A stretch of 64,000 nucleotides of DNA from a delta proteobacterium NaphS2 (GCA_000179315.1 ADZZ01000251.1:1569-65568), one strand, 5' to 3'; numbered from the stretch's first letter, positions 36,390 through 44,913 are shown. Translations and numbers: made by a program. Notes: generated from the sequence alone by a model not told the origin.

Positions 36390-36420
36390 GGTCATATATG
36401 ATCACTGATCATATATGGCC
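36390..36420 (+). promoter_or_regulatory. 31-bp tandem-palindrome element D (orphan)
   Basis: GGTCATATATGATC, spacer ACT, GATCATATATGGCC; as a whole it is an almost perfect inverted repeat. It lies 136 bp after the activase stop. No clear -24/-12 box occurs at the expected 127-129 bp downstream (near 36532), and no gene follows on this strand. The rest of the 36254-36607 gap has only a small hairpin (36281-36295). Confidence 0.7.
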
Positions 36421-36607
36421 ATCTCGTGGACATCTCTAGGTAGCGTGGCAGGTCTTCAGTGAGTGAATACGAATTGTCGGGCTATTCTTAGCCTGTTTGA
36501 CAGTTATCTCGTCGCGAGGTTGTGCGAAGGTTTCGAGGGCAAGGAAGCGATAAAAACAGGGCTGTATCGCTGCTCCACAACGATGTCTTCGACCCAAAGC
36601 CATACTA

Positions 36608-37741
36608 TCATCTTGACCGCCCTTCCCTCCATCTTAGAACGGATCTCAATCCTTCCCTCGTGACCCTACTGCCTTGGATCTCGTCGAGCAGTGCGAAATT
36701 TACCGCATTGATCACATCAACGTTCCTTTTGGTATTATCCTCAAAAGCTTCCCGATGAAGAACTTCACGTAAAATAGTCCTGAATTCCTGCAGCTTCCCC
36801 TTTGTCAAAATCTTCTCAAATATAACTTGAGGCTGCTGGATGTACCCGAATTTATCAAGGCGCTCGAGGACGTAGATGAGGGTTCTGTCTGTCAGCTCAA
36901 ATCCAAAGGTCTTTTCCAGCCCCGCCTTGAGGATGGATAACGTTGCCGGATCAGGGCCGTCCATAGCAGCCCCGTGCGAACCTGGACGAACAGCAGGTGC
37001 AGATGGCTTTTTCTCTTTTGATTTCCGGCTGGACAGAACCCTGTACCCTTCCGCTTGTTTGCACAGATGTTCTGCCTGAAGCGCCGCAGCCTGAAGGTAT
37101 ACGCTCAAATTGTAGAAACCTGCGTGAATATATTCAGGAAGTTCAACGCCGCTCCGGGTAAGCAGATATCGATATTTGTGGTCGATTTCCCCCCACGCCT
37201 CTTCAAGAATCGTGCGCAACTGGAACTCCATCTGAAGTCCTTTCAAAACATCGTCTGCATCTGAATTCTCCCCCAGCATTACCTGGTAGTGAATAGATGA
37301 GTATCCGCTATATCGAAGCTCAAGATCTTCGGGAATAGTTTCATCGGGGTTCACCGGTAGAACAAATGCTCGTTTTCGAATAGGCTTTCGTAGGAATTTT
37401 AAGATATTTTCCTTTGACAACAGGGCAAGATACGCTTCGACCGTCTCTACATCTGAAAGACGCAAACAGATAAGCCGAATTCCCAGTATATCTCCGATCC
37501 TTTCCTGAAAATTATCTTTCGTAATTGACCCTGGCTCAACGCCAGTCTGCTTGCTCTCCTCCTCGATTTTTTCTATGAGCCTGGCCGGTTCCTTGACGCG
37601 GTAGTTTATGGTGTGGAGACTCTCCTTCGGTGATGAAGGATCATTTTTGATAAAGTTAACGACATTCTCCGCAAGTTCCTCATATTTAGCCCTTTTCTTA
37701 AAAAAAGAGATTAGGATTGCTTCTTTCTCACGTTTTCTCAT
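36608..37741 (-). CDS. RelA/SpoT-domain (alarmone synthetase-like) protein
   Basis: A 377-aa protein with the nucleotidyl-transferase core of RelA/SpoT: NYRVKEPARLIEKI near residue 45, DILGIRLICLRLSD near 88, the substrate loop ELRYSGYSSIHYQVML near 140, and EFQLRTILEEAWGEIDHKYRYL near 172. There is no HD hydrolase domain before it, so it would be a small-alarmone-synthetase type making pp(p)Gpp or a related nucleotide. A C-terminal region of about 130 residues is unassigned. It is a single gene, antisense to its surroundings, between the true end of the activase gene and a degenerate second copy of that end (37778-37861), suggesting insertion. Confidence 0.82.
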   Translation of the reverse strand: MRKREKEAILISFFKKRAKYEELAENVVNFIKNDPSSPKESLHTINYRVKEPARLIEKIEEESKQTGVEPGSITKDNFQERIGDILGIRLICLRLSDVETVEAYLALLSKENILKFLRKPIRKRAFVLPVNPDETIPEDLELRYSGYSSIHYQVMLGENSDADDVLKGLQMEFQLRTILEEAWGEIDHKYRYLLTRSGVELPEYIHAGFYNLSVYLQAAALQAEHLCKQAEGYRVLSSRKSKEKKPSAPAVRPGSHGAAMDGPDPATLSILKAGLEKTFGFELTDRTLIYVLERLDKFGYIQQPQVIFEKILTKGKLQEFRTILREVLHREAFEDNTKRNVDVINAVNFALLDEIQGSRVTREGLRSVLRWREGRSR

Positions 37742-37777
37742 TTATAAAAACCTATGTTAAAACAAATGCTTGACAGC

Positions 37778-37861
37778 ATGGTTTCCATCATCTATGATGG
37801 CACTTCCATCCACGTTGACAACGCCATTGTTCCCTCTCTGACCTATATAAAAAAGCGTTGA
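37778..37861 (+). pseudogene. Remnant of a second activase gene (3' end)
   Basis: 28 codons (MVSIIYDGTSIHVDNAIVPS then LTYIKKR, stop) match the last residues of the 1414-aa activase (MVSITYDGTSTHVNNAIVPY then LTYLKTVDP) with synonymous as well as replacement changes, so this is an old paralogous end and not a recent copy. Upstream similarity ends just at the start of the RelA-like gene. Confidence 0.75.
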
Positions 37862-38002
37862 CCCGGCACCATGGACCCCAAAAGGTTAGGTGGACCTACG
37901 AAGTCTCATGCTTCTCATGGTTCATAGTTCCTTTGCTTTATCAACTACGTGCCATTTCAAACTAGACACACGCATTTTTGAAAACAAAGGAATCGAGGGG
38001 CG

Positions 38003-38911
38003 CTAAATTTCGACCTCATAGAGCAGGTGTTCTCCCGACGTGCCCTTTAAACGGGCGCGATGAAGTTTTTTGTGCCTTATCAACCCTTCAATTTTCTGTT
38101 TGGCCGATTGGGAAATAAGAAGCTTTGTGTCGAAATCTTTATTTGCATTCTCTATCCGACTGGCAATATTAACCGCATCACCGATGGCGGAAATTTTGCG
38201 CATCGTGCCGGTATCAAAATTGCCCACAATGATCTTTCCAAAATTAATGCCCGATCTGATCGAAAAGGACCACTCAAACATTTTTTTGAGATACCCGTTA
38301 AATTGAGTTAAAGCCCCGTTCATGTCACGAGCAGTGTACACTGCATCCAATACGGGATTTTCGCTCTCTTCGATTAAACCGAACAATGCCAAAATACCGT
38401 CGCCGGCCACATCACTGATAATGCCCCTATGCTGCACAATAATTTCGTTCATGGTTTGATAGTAACGGTTTAAAACGTGCACGACATCATAAGCTGGGGA
38501 CATCTCGGCAAATTGTGTATAGTTTTCGATGTCGACAAATAGAATCGCCATTTCCTTTTCCCGACCGAGTCTGGTGCCAGGCAAATTATCAAACTGTTTT
38601 AAGACGATCTTCAGGTCCAGTTCATCGATAACAGGCCGTTTTATGGTAATATCCCCTTTAATGCGAGTCTGACAGGCAAGACGAATATCTTCAGGAAAGC
38701 CCATTTTCTCCGCCACCAGCATTTCCTTTTCGTTTCTGGACCGACAGTTACGCAATCCTTCCATGACATAAATCCGGCAGGTTGTGCATCGAGCATCGCC
38801 TCCACAAGCGTTAATCTGATTGATCCCGGCTTTGCGAAGCGCCTCAAGCACGGTATCCTCGGAGGTGGCAGACATCATTTTGCCATCTGTTTGTGAAAAT
38901 ATTTTAAACAT
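38003..38911 (-). CDS. Ferredoxin-class III adenylate/guanylate cyclase fusion
   Basis: A 302-aa protein. Residues 1-95 form a [2Fe-2S] ferredoxin domain with the Cys pattern NACGGDARCTTCRIYV and a later LACQT. Residues 120-300 form a class III cyclase domain with metal-binding Asp residues in LFVDIENYTQF and DVAGDGILALFG, and the GINFGKIIVGNFD and GDAVNIASRIE segments. The fusion suggests that cAMP or cGMP production is set by redox state or by the iron-sulfur cluster. No membrane segments. It is a single gene with no near partner; the start at 38911 gives MFKIFSQTDGK. Confidence 0.9.
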   Translation of the reverse strand: MFKIFSQTDGKMMSATSEDTVLEALRKAGINQINACGGDARCTTCRIYVMEGLRNCRSRNEKEMLVAEKMGFPEDIRLACQTRIKGDITIKRPVIDELDLKIVLKQFDNLPGTRLGREKEMAILFVDIENYTQFAEMSPAYDVVHVLNRYYQTMNEIIVQHRGIISDVAGDGILALFGLIEESENPVLDAVYTARDMNGALTQFNGYLKKMFEWSFSIRSGINFGKIIVGNFDTGTMRKISAIGDAVNIASRIENANKDFDTKLLISQSAKQKIEGLIRHKKLHRARLKGTSGEHLLYEVEI

Positions 38912-40139
38912 TGTCTTCCAATAGAGCCAATTTCAAAACGAACAAAAAGAATCAGGTTTTGTCGATTCCGAATATGTTTGAAGGATCCACTCAATATGAT
39001 GAAATTATTGGAAACAAGTGCGCTGTTATGCCTTTTCAAGAAGAGGCTTCGAAACAAACGAAAAGGTACTTAATCTACTGAGCACTTTCTCAAGATCTTT
39101 CATAACATACAAAGCTCGCTTTTTCCATGACCGGAGGAAAATCTTCATAGGGCTCCAATTTCTACAAACAAAAAAACCATATGGATCCTGGTTTGGCGCC
39201 ATTCCTGGCATTTGTCCGATATATCAGGGTGTTAATTCCATAGATGCTTTGGTGCTAGTAAACTCAATCAAGCTGCTTCGGGTCCTTGAGGAAGGCCTAT
39301 TAAGACGCGAGTCGTAAACATTTGGATTGCGACCGTTTTTCTCGGTGGGTGCATCATGATCGGTTGCCGGGGGAGTTGAAAGCCATGCTGAAGGGCCCTG
39401 CTGCAATTCCAACGGCATCGGAAGCGATCATAATCGATATTCCCAACAATCTTCTGAGACGCCGACCGGATACCCAATTTCACACGCCTCAATTCTTGAT
39501 GCAAACAAACCAGGGAAATTCCAAGAAGCGAATCGATCTTTTAAGTTGATGAAGATTTATGTAGCGAGAGAAGCCAGTACAGCCTCGATGTTGGAGGATG
39601 TCCCGTCAGATTTCTGCTATATATCTGTAATAAAATTGATTTTTTCCCAACCACAATATATGGGTGGTCGGGTCCCAGAAAATTAAGGCTCAGAAATGGC
39701 CTTTAACACCGAATTTCGTGCACGTTAAAAGTCAAGGTTTATTATCCTAACCTTGAATCTGAACTGATCTGAATATATCAAGAATACCGAATGTATCTGC
39801 CACTACCAATGATGGTCCTTTAAGGTTCTCCTTATTGATGGGGTCATACAATATGTTGGAGTGGTCAAAAACCCACCTGGATTATAGAACCCTTTCTGTA
39901 TTGCCTAGGACTTTGTTTCGTGTGTTTCCGCATGGTCTTGACCGAATTGCATATTCTCGGGCTTCGATCATAGTCCCTCATCTCTTCACCTGAACAGGCT
40001 TTTAATGCTCATTCTCCATCAAAAGACATCATACCTTGGATTCCTTACATGAATTCAAAACCTTTTAGCTCGGCAAGCCTATTTCCATCAATCGAAAACT
40101 TTTTAAATATCAAAATATCAATGGCTTATTTGTTGAACA
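38912..40139. other. Gene-free 1.2-kb stretch
   Basis: No gene with recognisable content is found. Short open frames (39018-39317 plus, 39268-39504 minus) lack ribosome binding sites and family patterns. The stretch contains the second copy of the dispersed repeat (39613-39746) and separates the sigma-54 region from the accessory region that begins at 40140. It may hold the edge of an integrated element, but no attachment site is visible. Confidence 0.55.
39613..39746 (+). repeat. Dispersed degenerate repeat, copy 2
   Basis: Collinear with 9181-9315 over 134 bp, sharing the blocks CTGCTAT.TATCTG, CCCAACCACAATATAT, AATGGCCTTT and GTCAAGGTTTATTATCC. Same orientation as copy 1. No terminal repeats or target duplication are seen. 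Confidence 0.65.
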
Positions 40140-40508
40140 ATGTCTTTGCTGAACCTATTGAAACAGGAACATATGAAGGGCACTGTAATTGATAAATACA
40201 GGCTGCCTGATGGTAACATCGGCCTGATTGTCGACCAGGACGGCACACATAGAAGATATCATGTACGGTTCGTGGACGATTATAAAAGCCGCCCTTGTAT
40301 CGAAAATCTGTTCGGGTTCTTGAAAGAGCCTTTCTCAGGCAAGACCCAATATCTTGAAAAGCTGATTAACAAGGGAGATCATATCGAATTCGCGGCAAGC
40401 GCCTCGAAATCTCCGTTTCGTGAAGCGTATGGGCTTTATCATGTGTCCGGGGGTGCTCCTCCTACTGCAAATCAAAGATTATCCTTCTATTACAATAGAC
40501 TGCCATGA
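40140..40508 (+). CDS. Hypothetical protein of the accessory region
   Basis: A 122-aa protein (111 aa if the ATG at 40173, which has a weak AGGAA site, is used). The central part GTVIDKYRLPDGNIGLIVDQ and GTHRRYHVRFVDDY suggests a small beta barrel, possibly SH3- or OB-like. No family recognised. It converges on the minus-strand gene at 40567, with a hairpin terminator between. Confidence 0.6.
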   Translation: MSLLNLLKQEHMKGTVIDKYRLPDGNIGLIVDQDGTHRRYHVRFVDDYKSRPCIENLFGFLKEPFSGKTQYLEKLINKGDHIEFAASASKSPFREAYGLYHVSGGAPPTANQRLSFYYNRLP

Positions 40509-40533
40509 CAAGGAATTCCGATTTTGAAAAACA

Positions 40534-40554
40534 GAGGCCCTATAGGCCTCATTT
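40534..40554. terminator. Bidirectional intrinsic terminator
   Basis: GAGGCC-CTATA-GGCCTC followed by ATTTT on the plus strand and, on the minus strand, by TGTTTTTC. It serves both converging genes. Confidence 0.7.
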
Positions 40555-40566
40555 TAACGCTTCAAT

Positions 40567-40917
40567 CTATTCAGTATTGAATCTTCCGCGAGATTCAGAT
40601 GCCCCTTCTTCAGAACCCGGTTCAGCCCCTCCTGCCACCTCCACCTTGAACAGGTTAACCATCTGGTTTAGTTTGTTTGTGGTCTTCCCTCCGTAGGTGA
40701 TTCTCACCTTATCACCGATTTTGGCGTATTGCATTCTGTCGTCCAATACGGCGGTGCCCCAAACAAAAAACATACCGTCCCTGGTGTCCAGGTAATACCT
40801 GGCGCTAAGACCCGTTTTTTCATTCTTCGGTTCCTTGCTCACGAGAATCCCGGTTATTTGCTGGTTTTCTTTTTCAGGTTTCCAAACGCCTGGTTCTATG
40901 GTTTTCCATTCATCCAT
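40567..40917 (-). CDS. Small OB-fold-like hypothetical protein
   Basis: A 116-aa protein. The segment PEKENQQITGILVSKEPKNE, YLDTRDGMFFVWGTAVLDDRM and IGDKVRITYGGKT has the alternating pattern of a small beta barrel such as those of phage and plasmid ssDNA-binding or RNA-binding proteins; this is a guess from pattern. The acidic, Gly/Ser-rich tail (GGAEPGSEEGASE) is also common in ssDNA-binding proteins. The start at 40917 has AGAGGTGG just upstream. Last gene of a minus-strand group that begins near 42683. Confidence 0.6.
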   Translation of the reverse strand: MDEWKTIEPGVWKPEKENQQITGILVSKEPKNEKTGLSARYYLDTRDGMFFVWGTAVLDDRMQYAKIGDKVRITYGGKTTNKLNQMVNLFKVEVAGGAEPGSEEGASESRGRFNTE

Positions 40918-41039
40918 TATTTCCACCTCTTGCTTTTTCAATAGAGGTTTTTCCTCCATGTGGAAACGGGGAGGCTTCTATCATTATTAAACTTTTGCTT
41001 TCCGGGACCTGGAAAGCACCCCGCATTTTTCTTGGCAGA

Positions 41040-41423
41040 TCATTCTTCCAGTACAACCGGTTTTTTTAGCTGTTCCGCCATTTCAGCAATTTCCGTAAAA
41101 AGACAATAGGTCTTTAGAACTTCCTGTTTGAAAAGATCCCTTCGTTCTTCATAGATATCACGGCTGTATTTCCGCCAGATTCTGAAGCATTCCTTCATGG
41201 CCATTCCCAAGCGAGGCTCATTGATCTTTACAGATTCAGCCACATTATTGTTTTTGTCAGAATCCGACATCTTACCCAGCAGCGCGTCGATGATACCGGA
41301 AGCCTCTTTCACGCTCAGGTTCCGGGAAAGCCTCAAATCCGTTACGCCGAGATCCCGCTGAAGCACTTTTATATAACCCACTTGTCTTGCGGTAGCTGTC
41401 TTTTCCTGGTTGTTCGATGCCAT
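41040..41423 (-). CDS. Helical hypothetical protein
   Basis: A 127-aa protein. The N-terminus ATARQVGYIKVLQRDLGVTD and LRLSRNLSVKEASGIIDALL resembles the small DNA-binding module found at the ends of some mobile-element proteins (T-x-x-Q-x-x-Y-I-x-x-L...S-x-x-E-A-S-x-x-I). The rest is helical. A GGAGGTG site precedes the ATG at 41423. Function unknown. Confidence 0.65.
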   Translation of the reverse strand: MASNNQEKTATARQVGYIKVLQRDLGVTDLRLSRNLSVKEASGIIDALLGKMSDSDKNNNVAESVKINEPRLGMAMKECFRIWRKYSRDIYEERRDLFKQEVLKTYCLFTEIAEMAEQLKKPVVLEE

Positions 41424-41451
41424 TATTTTCACCTCCAGAGCCTCCGGTACC

Positions 41452-41487
41452 CGAAGACCTCTTTCTATGCCCGGAAAGAGGTCTTCG
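41452..41487. repeat. 14-bp perfect inverted repeat between genes
   Basis: CGAAGACCTCTTTC, an 8-nt loop, GAAAGAGGTCTTCG. It lies between the stop of the membrane protein gene (41517) and the start of the next gene (41423) on the minus strand. No T-run; a processing or stabilising RNA hairpin, or a protein site. Confidence 0.6.
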
Positions 41488-41516
41488 AGTCATTCGAAGC
41501 CAATCATGTCGGTGCA

Positions 41517-42683
41517 TCAGCTGATTCTGCGTTCTTTTTTGAGGAGCTTGCGCTCGAGATTGATCAGTTGCAAGAGCCGGTTTTCGACAGCGTCTACTTC
41601 TTTGATCATTTCTTTCAAATCTTTCACAATGATTCTGGCCCTGACAATATGGGACAGTGCATCATAAGGGTATCCCGTTTCCATTTTGGCGGATGCGGCG
41701 CCAAGCGAGGCATTAAGGGAATTCAGATATTGATCTGTCTTTGCATTAAAATCGACAACGGCTCTTTCGATCCTGATCTTCTCTTTCTCCCTGTTAATGA
41801 CCTTTTGCAGAACATGCTTTTCTTTCCCAGAGACCCGTTCAAGACGTTTTTTAAGTTCATCCAGTTCACTGGTGTCCATGATCTCGATACCCTTAAATGA
41901 CCTGGCAAGTTCAAGGGCCGCCCCTTTAAAAAGCGCTTCATTTTTTGAAATCGCTCTCAGGATTTGTGAAATTCTCTGCCTTTCATCAGCACCAAGGCTG
42001 TTTTTGCGCCATTCAACAATTCGTTGGATCTCGGCCAGCTCAGAAGCGATACCGTCCAGAGAGTGCAGCTCCCCGGCGGTAATTTTCCCGGCCCGGCGTT
42101 TAAGCATCTGCTTCTCCTTGTTCTGAACACTCAGTTCATGCTCGATATCAGGCTTGAAAGGGTTGGCCCTGTTCAGGTCCTCGGCCATACGCTTCGGCGA
42201 TTTCACAGATTTGATCATTTTGTAAACACTGAAAATGCAGAGAACCAGTAACGCCAGGTTAACGAGACCCAGATTACGCTCTGCAAGTTCGTAGTAAATC
42301 TCAGGAAACTTCACCCATGACAGAATATAGAAAAGAACATAGGTCAGGTAGAAAGCCTTTTTCCCGGTCATTCCAAATCCCCGGCACAAACCGTACGGGA
42401 TTGTAGCAGTAATGAATACCAGCAGGATGGCACCCAGAATACCCCAGCCCTCAAAAATGGCTTTAAGGGATTGCCTGTATTTGAATACCCCTATGGTAAA
42501 AAACATGGCCACGGAAAATATCAGCGGTTTCAGATAAGCTTTGGAAAAATGTTTTCTCAGGGTGATGCCCGCAATCGATACAAAAAATGCGAATACAACG
42601 AAAAAATAGATCCAGTCCGAATAGCGTGAGAGTAACTCGCTTGGCTGAATCGCGTCGAACGGGAACAAGAGAGACGTAAGCAT
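41517..42683 (-). CDS. Multi-pass membrane protein with coiled-coil tail
   Basis: About 388 aa from the ATG at 42683 (an upstream ATG at 42776 would add 31 residues; neither has a strong ribosome binding site). Five or six membrane helices cover residues about 20-180 (DWIYFFVVFAFFVSIAGI, PLIFSVAMFFTIGVF, LGAILLVFITATIPYGL, AFYLTYVLFYILSW, LVNLALLVLCIFSVY). A cytoplasmic part of about 200 residues follows with heptad-like charged helices (LDELKKRLERVSGKEKHVLQK). Not recognised; could be a membrane anchor of the element's transfer or stress machinery. First gene of its minus-strand group. Confidence 0.65.
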   Translation of the reverse strand: MLTSLLFPFDAIQPSELLSRYSDWIYFFVVFAFFVSIAGITLRKHFSKAYLKPLIFSVAMFFTIGVFKYRQSLKAIFEGWGILGAILLVFITATIPYGLCRGFGMTGKKAFYLTYVLFYILSWVKFPEIYYELAERNLGLVNLALLVLCIFSVYKMIKSVKSPKRMAEDLNRANPFKPDIEHELSVQNKEKQMLKRRAGKITAGELHSLDGIASELAEIQRIVEWRKNSLGADERQRISQILRAISKNEALFKGAALELARSFKGIEIMDTSELDELKKRLERVSGKEKHVLQKVINREKEKIRIERAVVDFNAKTDQYLNSLNASLGAASAKMETGYPYDALSHIVRARIIVKDLKEMIKEVDAVENRLLQLINLERKLLKKERRIS

Positions 42684-42776
42684 GTATTTCTGATAAATTA
42701 TACAATTTAAATATGTTGCGTTTTTGGGGCCGTTTCCATATTCCTGACGGAAGAATTCTCTCAGCCTCGTTTTCAT

Positions 42777-43075
42777 TCAAACGATCGTGGGCCCAACAAA
42801 CTGGAAAATCCTTCATTTGACCTCGAAAAATTAGACTTCCTGCATTCAGATCTTCCTTCTTTGCGAGACCTTTTTAATACCTAGGGTAGGGAGTATCTCT
42901 CTTTATCGCATCTGTGCCGCGGTGTGATTCTTTAAGAAAAATCATTAGGCCGCTTAATGTCTTGGGATTTTATGCGACTAAAAGTCATGTAAAGCAAAAA
43001 ACGGTTGTTGATCATCATTGCGGCGGAATCGGTCGAATATTGCACAATTGCACATGATGAAAGGAGGTCCTGAAA
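42777..43075. promoter_or_regulatory. Divergent promoter region with a tandem octamer
   Basis: The gap separates the minus-strand group from the plus-strand operon starting at 43076. The octamer ATTGCACA is repeated directly at 43039-43054, just before the first gene's ribosome binding site (AAAGGAGG). It could be an operator. No clear promoter boxes are seen. Confidence 0.35.
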
Positions 43076-43267
43076 ATGGCAAAAAAACGTGGAAATCAGT
43101 CAAAAAGGATACTGGTGGAGGCCATCGGTTACATAAAAACCATCCAGAAAACGGCGCCGGAAAATCCGAAAATAGCCGAAATTTTGGAAAAGGCTGAGAA
43201 GAATCTTCAAGACCAGCTATTTGACGTCATGAGCCGGGAGGTGACCAGTGTGACGAAGAAAACATGA
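43076..43267 (+). CDS. Small helical hypothetical protein
   Basis: A 63-aa basic protein (MAKKRGNQSKRILVEAIGYI then helices to the end). An AAAGGAGGT site precedes the ATG. It begins a plus-strand operon of seven genes that runs to 47445. No family recognised. Confidence 0.65.
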   Translation: MAKKRGNQSKRILVEAIGYIKTIQKTAPENPKIAEILEKAEKNLQDQLFDVMSREVTSVTKKT

Positions 43268-43298
43268 TTTAGGTCCTTTCAAAGAAAAGGAGGTGGCA

Positions 43299-44114
43299 AT
43301 GACAAAAAACGCAAACGAATTGGGAAAATTGGCATATCGGTCCGGTCCGGAGCGATGTGAAAAAATCAAGAACGCCAATGTCACAAAAATCGAGGCAGAT
43401 TTACAAAGAATTAAAGAAAGTGACCAGATAAAGATTCGAACACTTGTGGTAGAAGAAAAGGAGATCGGCGAGAAACTCAGACAGATGAATATATCAAAGG
43501 AGGTATTGAGACAAAATCTTATGCGGGCCTGTTGGGCATGTAGCCTCCTCCTGTCCGCGGCGGTGGGGGAGTTTTTCTTTAACTCCTGGATCGTCGAGCC
43601 CTTTGGACTGGGCAGAATTGAATCCACTTCAATTGCCATTGCCATTGTGGTGATGTCGTTTGAGGGAGTCGATAGACTAATGGGCCCATTACGGAAAATC
43701 TATCCCCATTTGAATGACCATATTCAGCTGGTTCTAGGATGCATGGGTTTTTTGTCCATAGCTCTTATGGTTTTTTTCTCTGCCGAGATTCGGCAGGCCC
43801 TCCAACAAATGTCTTTTATGACCGCGGAGACCGCTTTGGAAGATCAGGTGAGAAATTCTGATGCCTTTCACAATAATGAAGGTTTTAATTATATCTTGCT
43901 GATGAGTACTTTGACATTCGCCGTCACGATAATTGGGGGTATCAGTTATCATAATGCCAAATCAAGACTCCTTTTTTACGCTCCTCTAAGAAAATTGTAC
44001 CACCGTCGTGAAACACTCAGACAGGAAATGAAAACCACTGCTGAGCATATGGCCGCCCAGGATGCGAGGGTCCCTGCGTTTATTGCCGAATTTGAAGAGG
44101 GGGGTCGCCATTGA
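43299..44114 (+). CDS. Membrane protein of unknown function
   Basis: 271 aa. A charged N-terminal helix of about 70 residues is followed by four membrane helices (LMRACWACSLLLSAAVGEFFF, TSIAIAIVVMSFEGVDRL, HIQLVLGCMGFLSIALMVFF, YILLMSTLTFAVTIIGGISY) and a basic tail. An AAAGGAGG site fits the ATG at 43299. It is followed immediately by the VWA-like gene, with overlapping ends, so the two products are probably partners in the membrane. Confidence 0.7.
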   Translation: MTKNANELGKLAYRSGPERCEKIKNANVTKIEADLQRIKESDQIKIRTLVVEEKEIGEKLRQMNISKEVLRQNLMRACWACSLLLSAAVGEFFFNSWIVEPFGLGRIESTSIAIAIVVMSFEGVDRLMGPLRKIYPHLNDHIQLVLGCMGFLSIALMVFFSAEIRQALQQMSFMTAETALEDQVRNSDAFHNNEGFNYILLMSTLTFAVTIIGGISYHNAKSRLLFYAPLRKLYHRRETLRQEMKTTAEHMAAQDARVPAFIAEFEEGGRH

Positions 44115-44913
44115 AGAACAAATTGAAAGCGCGCGAAAAAGCAAGCCGACGAAAAGTCAGGGAGCCGTAAAACCCAATAGGGTCGGTAAATTCCTTCCAC
44201 CCTTAATTCCGCTCATTCTCGTGCTTCTGGCGGTGCTCATTTTCCTCATTCTGAGAGGAGAGGCAAAGGCGGATCAGCTCAACATTATTTTCCTGGACCT
44301 TTCAGGCAGCCAAAAAGTCACCGGCTATTCGGGTAAGAAGACGGAGTTTCAGAAGAATGTCCGGTCCATCGAAGATTTTATTCGAAACAATCTTGTCCCC
44401 GGTGATGAACTGAAAGTTGTCGGGATAACAGAGAGCACTTTCAGCAGGCCTAATGTTCTGCTTGACGGAACAGTTTCTCGCGAAAAAGGTGCGTTCGGAG
44501 AAAATCTCGCCAGGGAAAAGCTGCGCCTCCTAAATAAATGGAAAAACCTTGATCTGAAACCTACGGCCAAGAAAACGGATATTTTGGGTGCAGCCAATCT
44601 GGCGGCCATATTGTTTTCCGACCGGCCAGGAAAAAAGCATCTGATCTTTTTCAGTGACATGAGGCAGTGCACTCGGGAAATGGACATTGAAACCCCCAAC
44701 CAGATCGATTGTAAAAAAGCCTTGGCCACGGTCACACAAAAAGGGTTGGTTCCCGATATGCAGGGCATTCAGGTGATCTGCCTGGGGGTTCACAGTGCCA
44801 AAAAGACGCCTGTCTACTGGCGGAATCTGAAACAATTCTGGGCGGCGTTTTTCCATCAGGCCAACGCAAAGCTTGTCACGTTTACCATGGAAAGGAGGTT
44901 TGTACATGAGTAG
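44062..44913 (+). CDS. Membrane-anchored VWA-like domain protein
   Basis: Up to 283 aa. One membrane helix (FLPPLIPLILVLLAVLIFLIL) near the N-terminus is followed by a domain with the MIDAS-like motif D-x-S-x-S (IIFLDLSGSQK) and a second strand HLIFFSDMRQC, the layout of von Willebrand factor A domains. Such domains bind partner proteins through a metal. The start is uncertain: the ATG at 44062 overlaps the previous gene by 53 bp. An ATT at 44110 has a purine-rich site (GAGGGGGG) and would overlap it by only 5 bp. Confidence 0.68.
   Translation: MRGSLRLLPNLKRGVAIEEQIESARKSKPTKSQGAVKPNRVGKFLPPLIPLILVLLAVLIFLILRGEAKADQLNIIFLDLSGSQKVTGYSGKKTEFQKNVRSIEDFIRNNLVPGDELKVVGITESTFSRPNVLLDGTVSREKGAFGENLAREKLRLLNKWKNLDLKPTAKKTDILGAANLAAILFSDRPGKKHLIFFSDMRQCTREMDIETPNQIDCKKALATVTQKGLVPDMQGIQVICLGVHSAKKTPVYWRNLKQFWAAFFHQANAKLVTFTMERRFVHE

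Noticed and set aside
36448-36463. TGGCAGGTCTTCAGTG as a sigma-54 promoter after element D
   Set aside because: It lacks the GC of the -12 box and is far closer to the element than the 127-129 bp seen at the other three loci.
38070-39317. Short plus-strand frames around the cyclase gene and the following desert
   Set aside because: No ribosome binding sites, no recognisable domains, and the first ones lie antisense to the cyclase.
40951-40974. TTCCTCCATGTGGAAACGGGGAGG as an ORB-like box with G-string
   Set aside because: It looks like an archaeal origin box with the G-string on the expected side, but it is a single copy 7 kb from the initiator gene and overlaps a gene start region; chance cannot be excluded.
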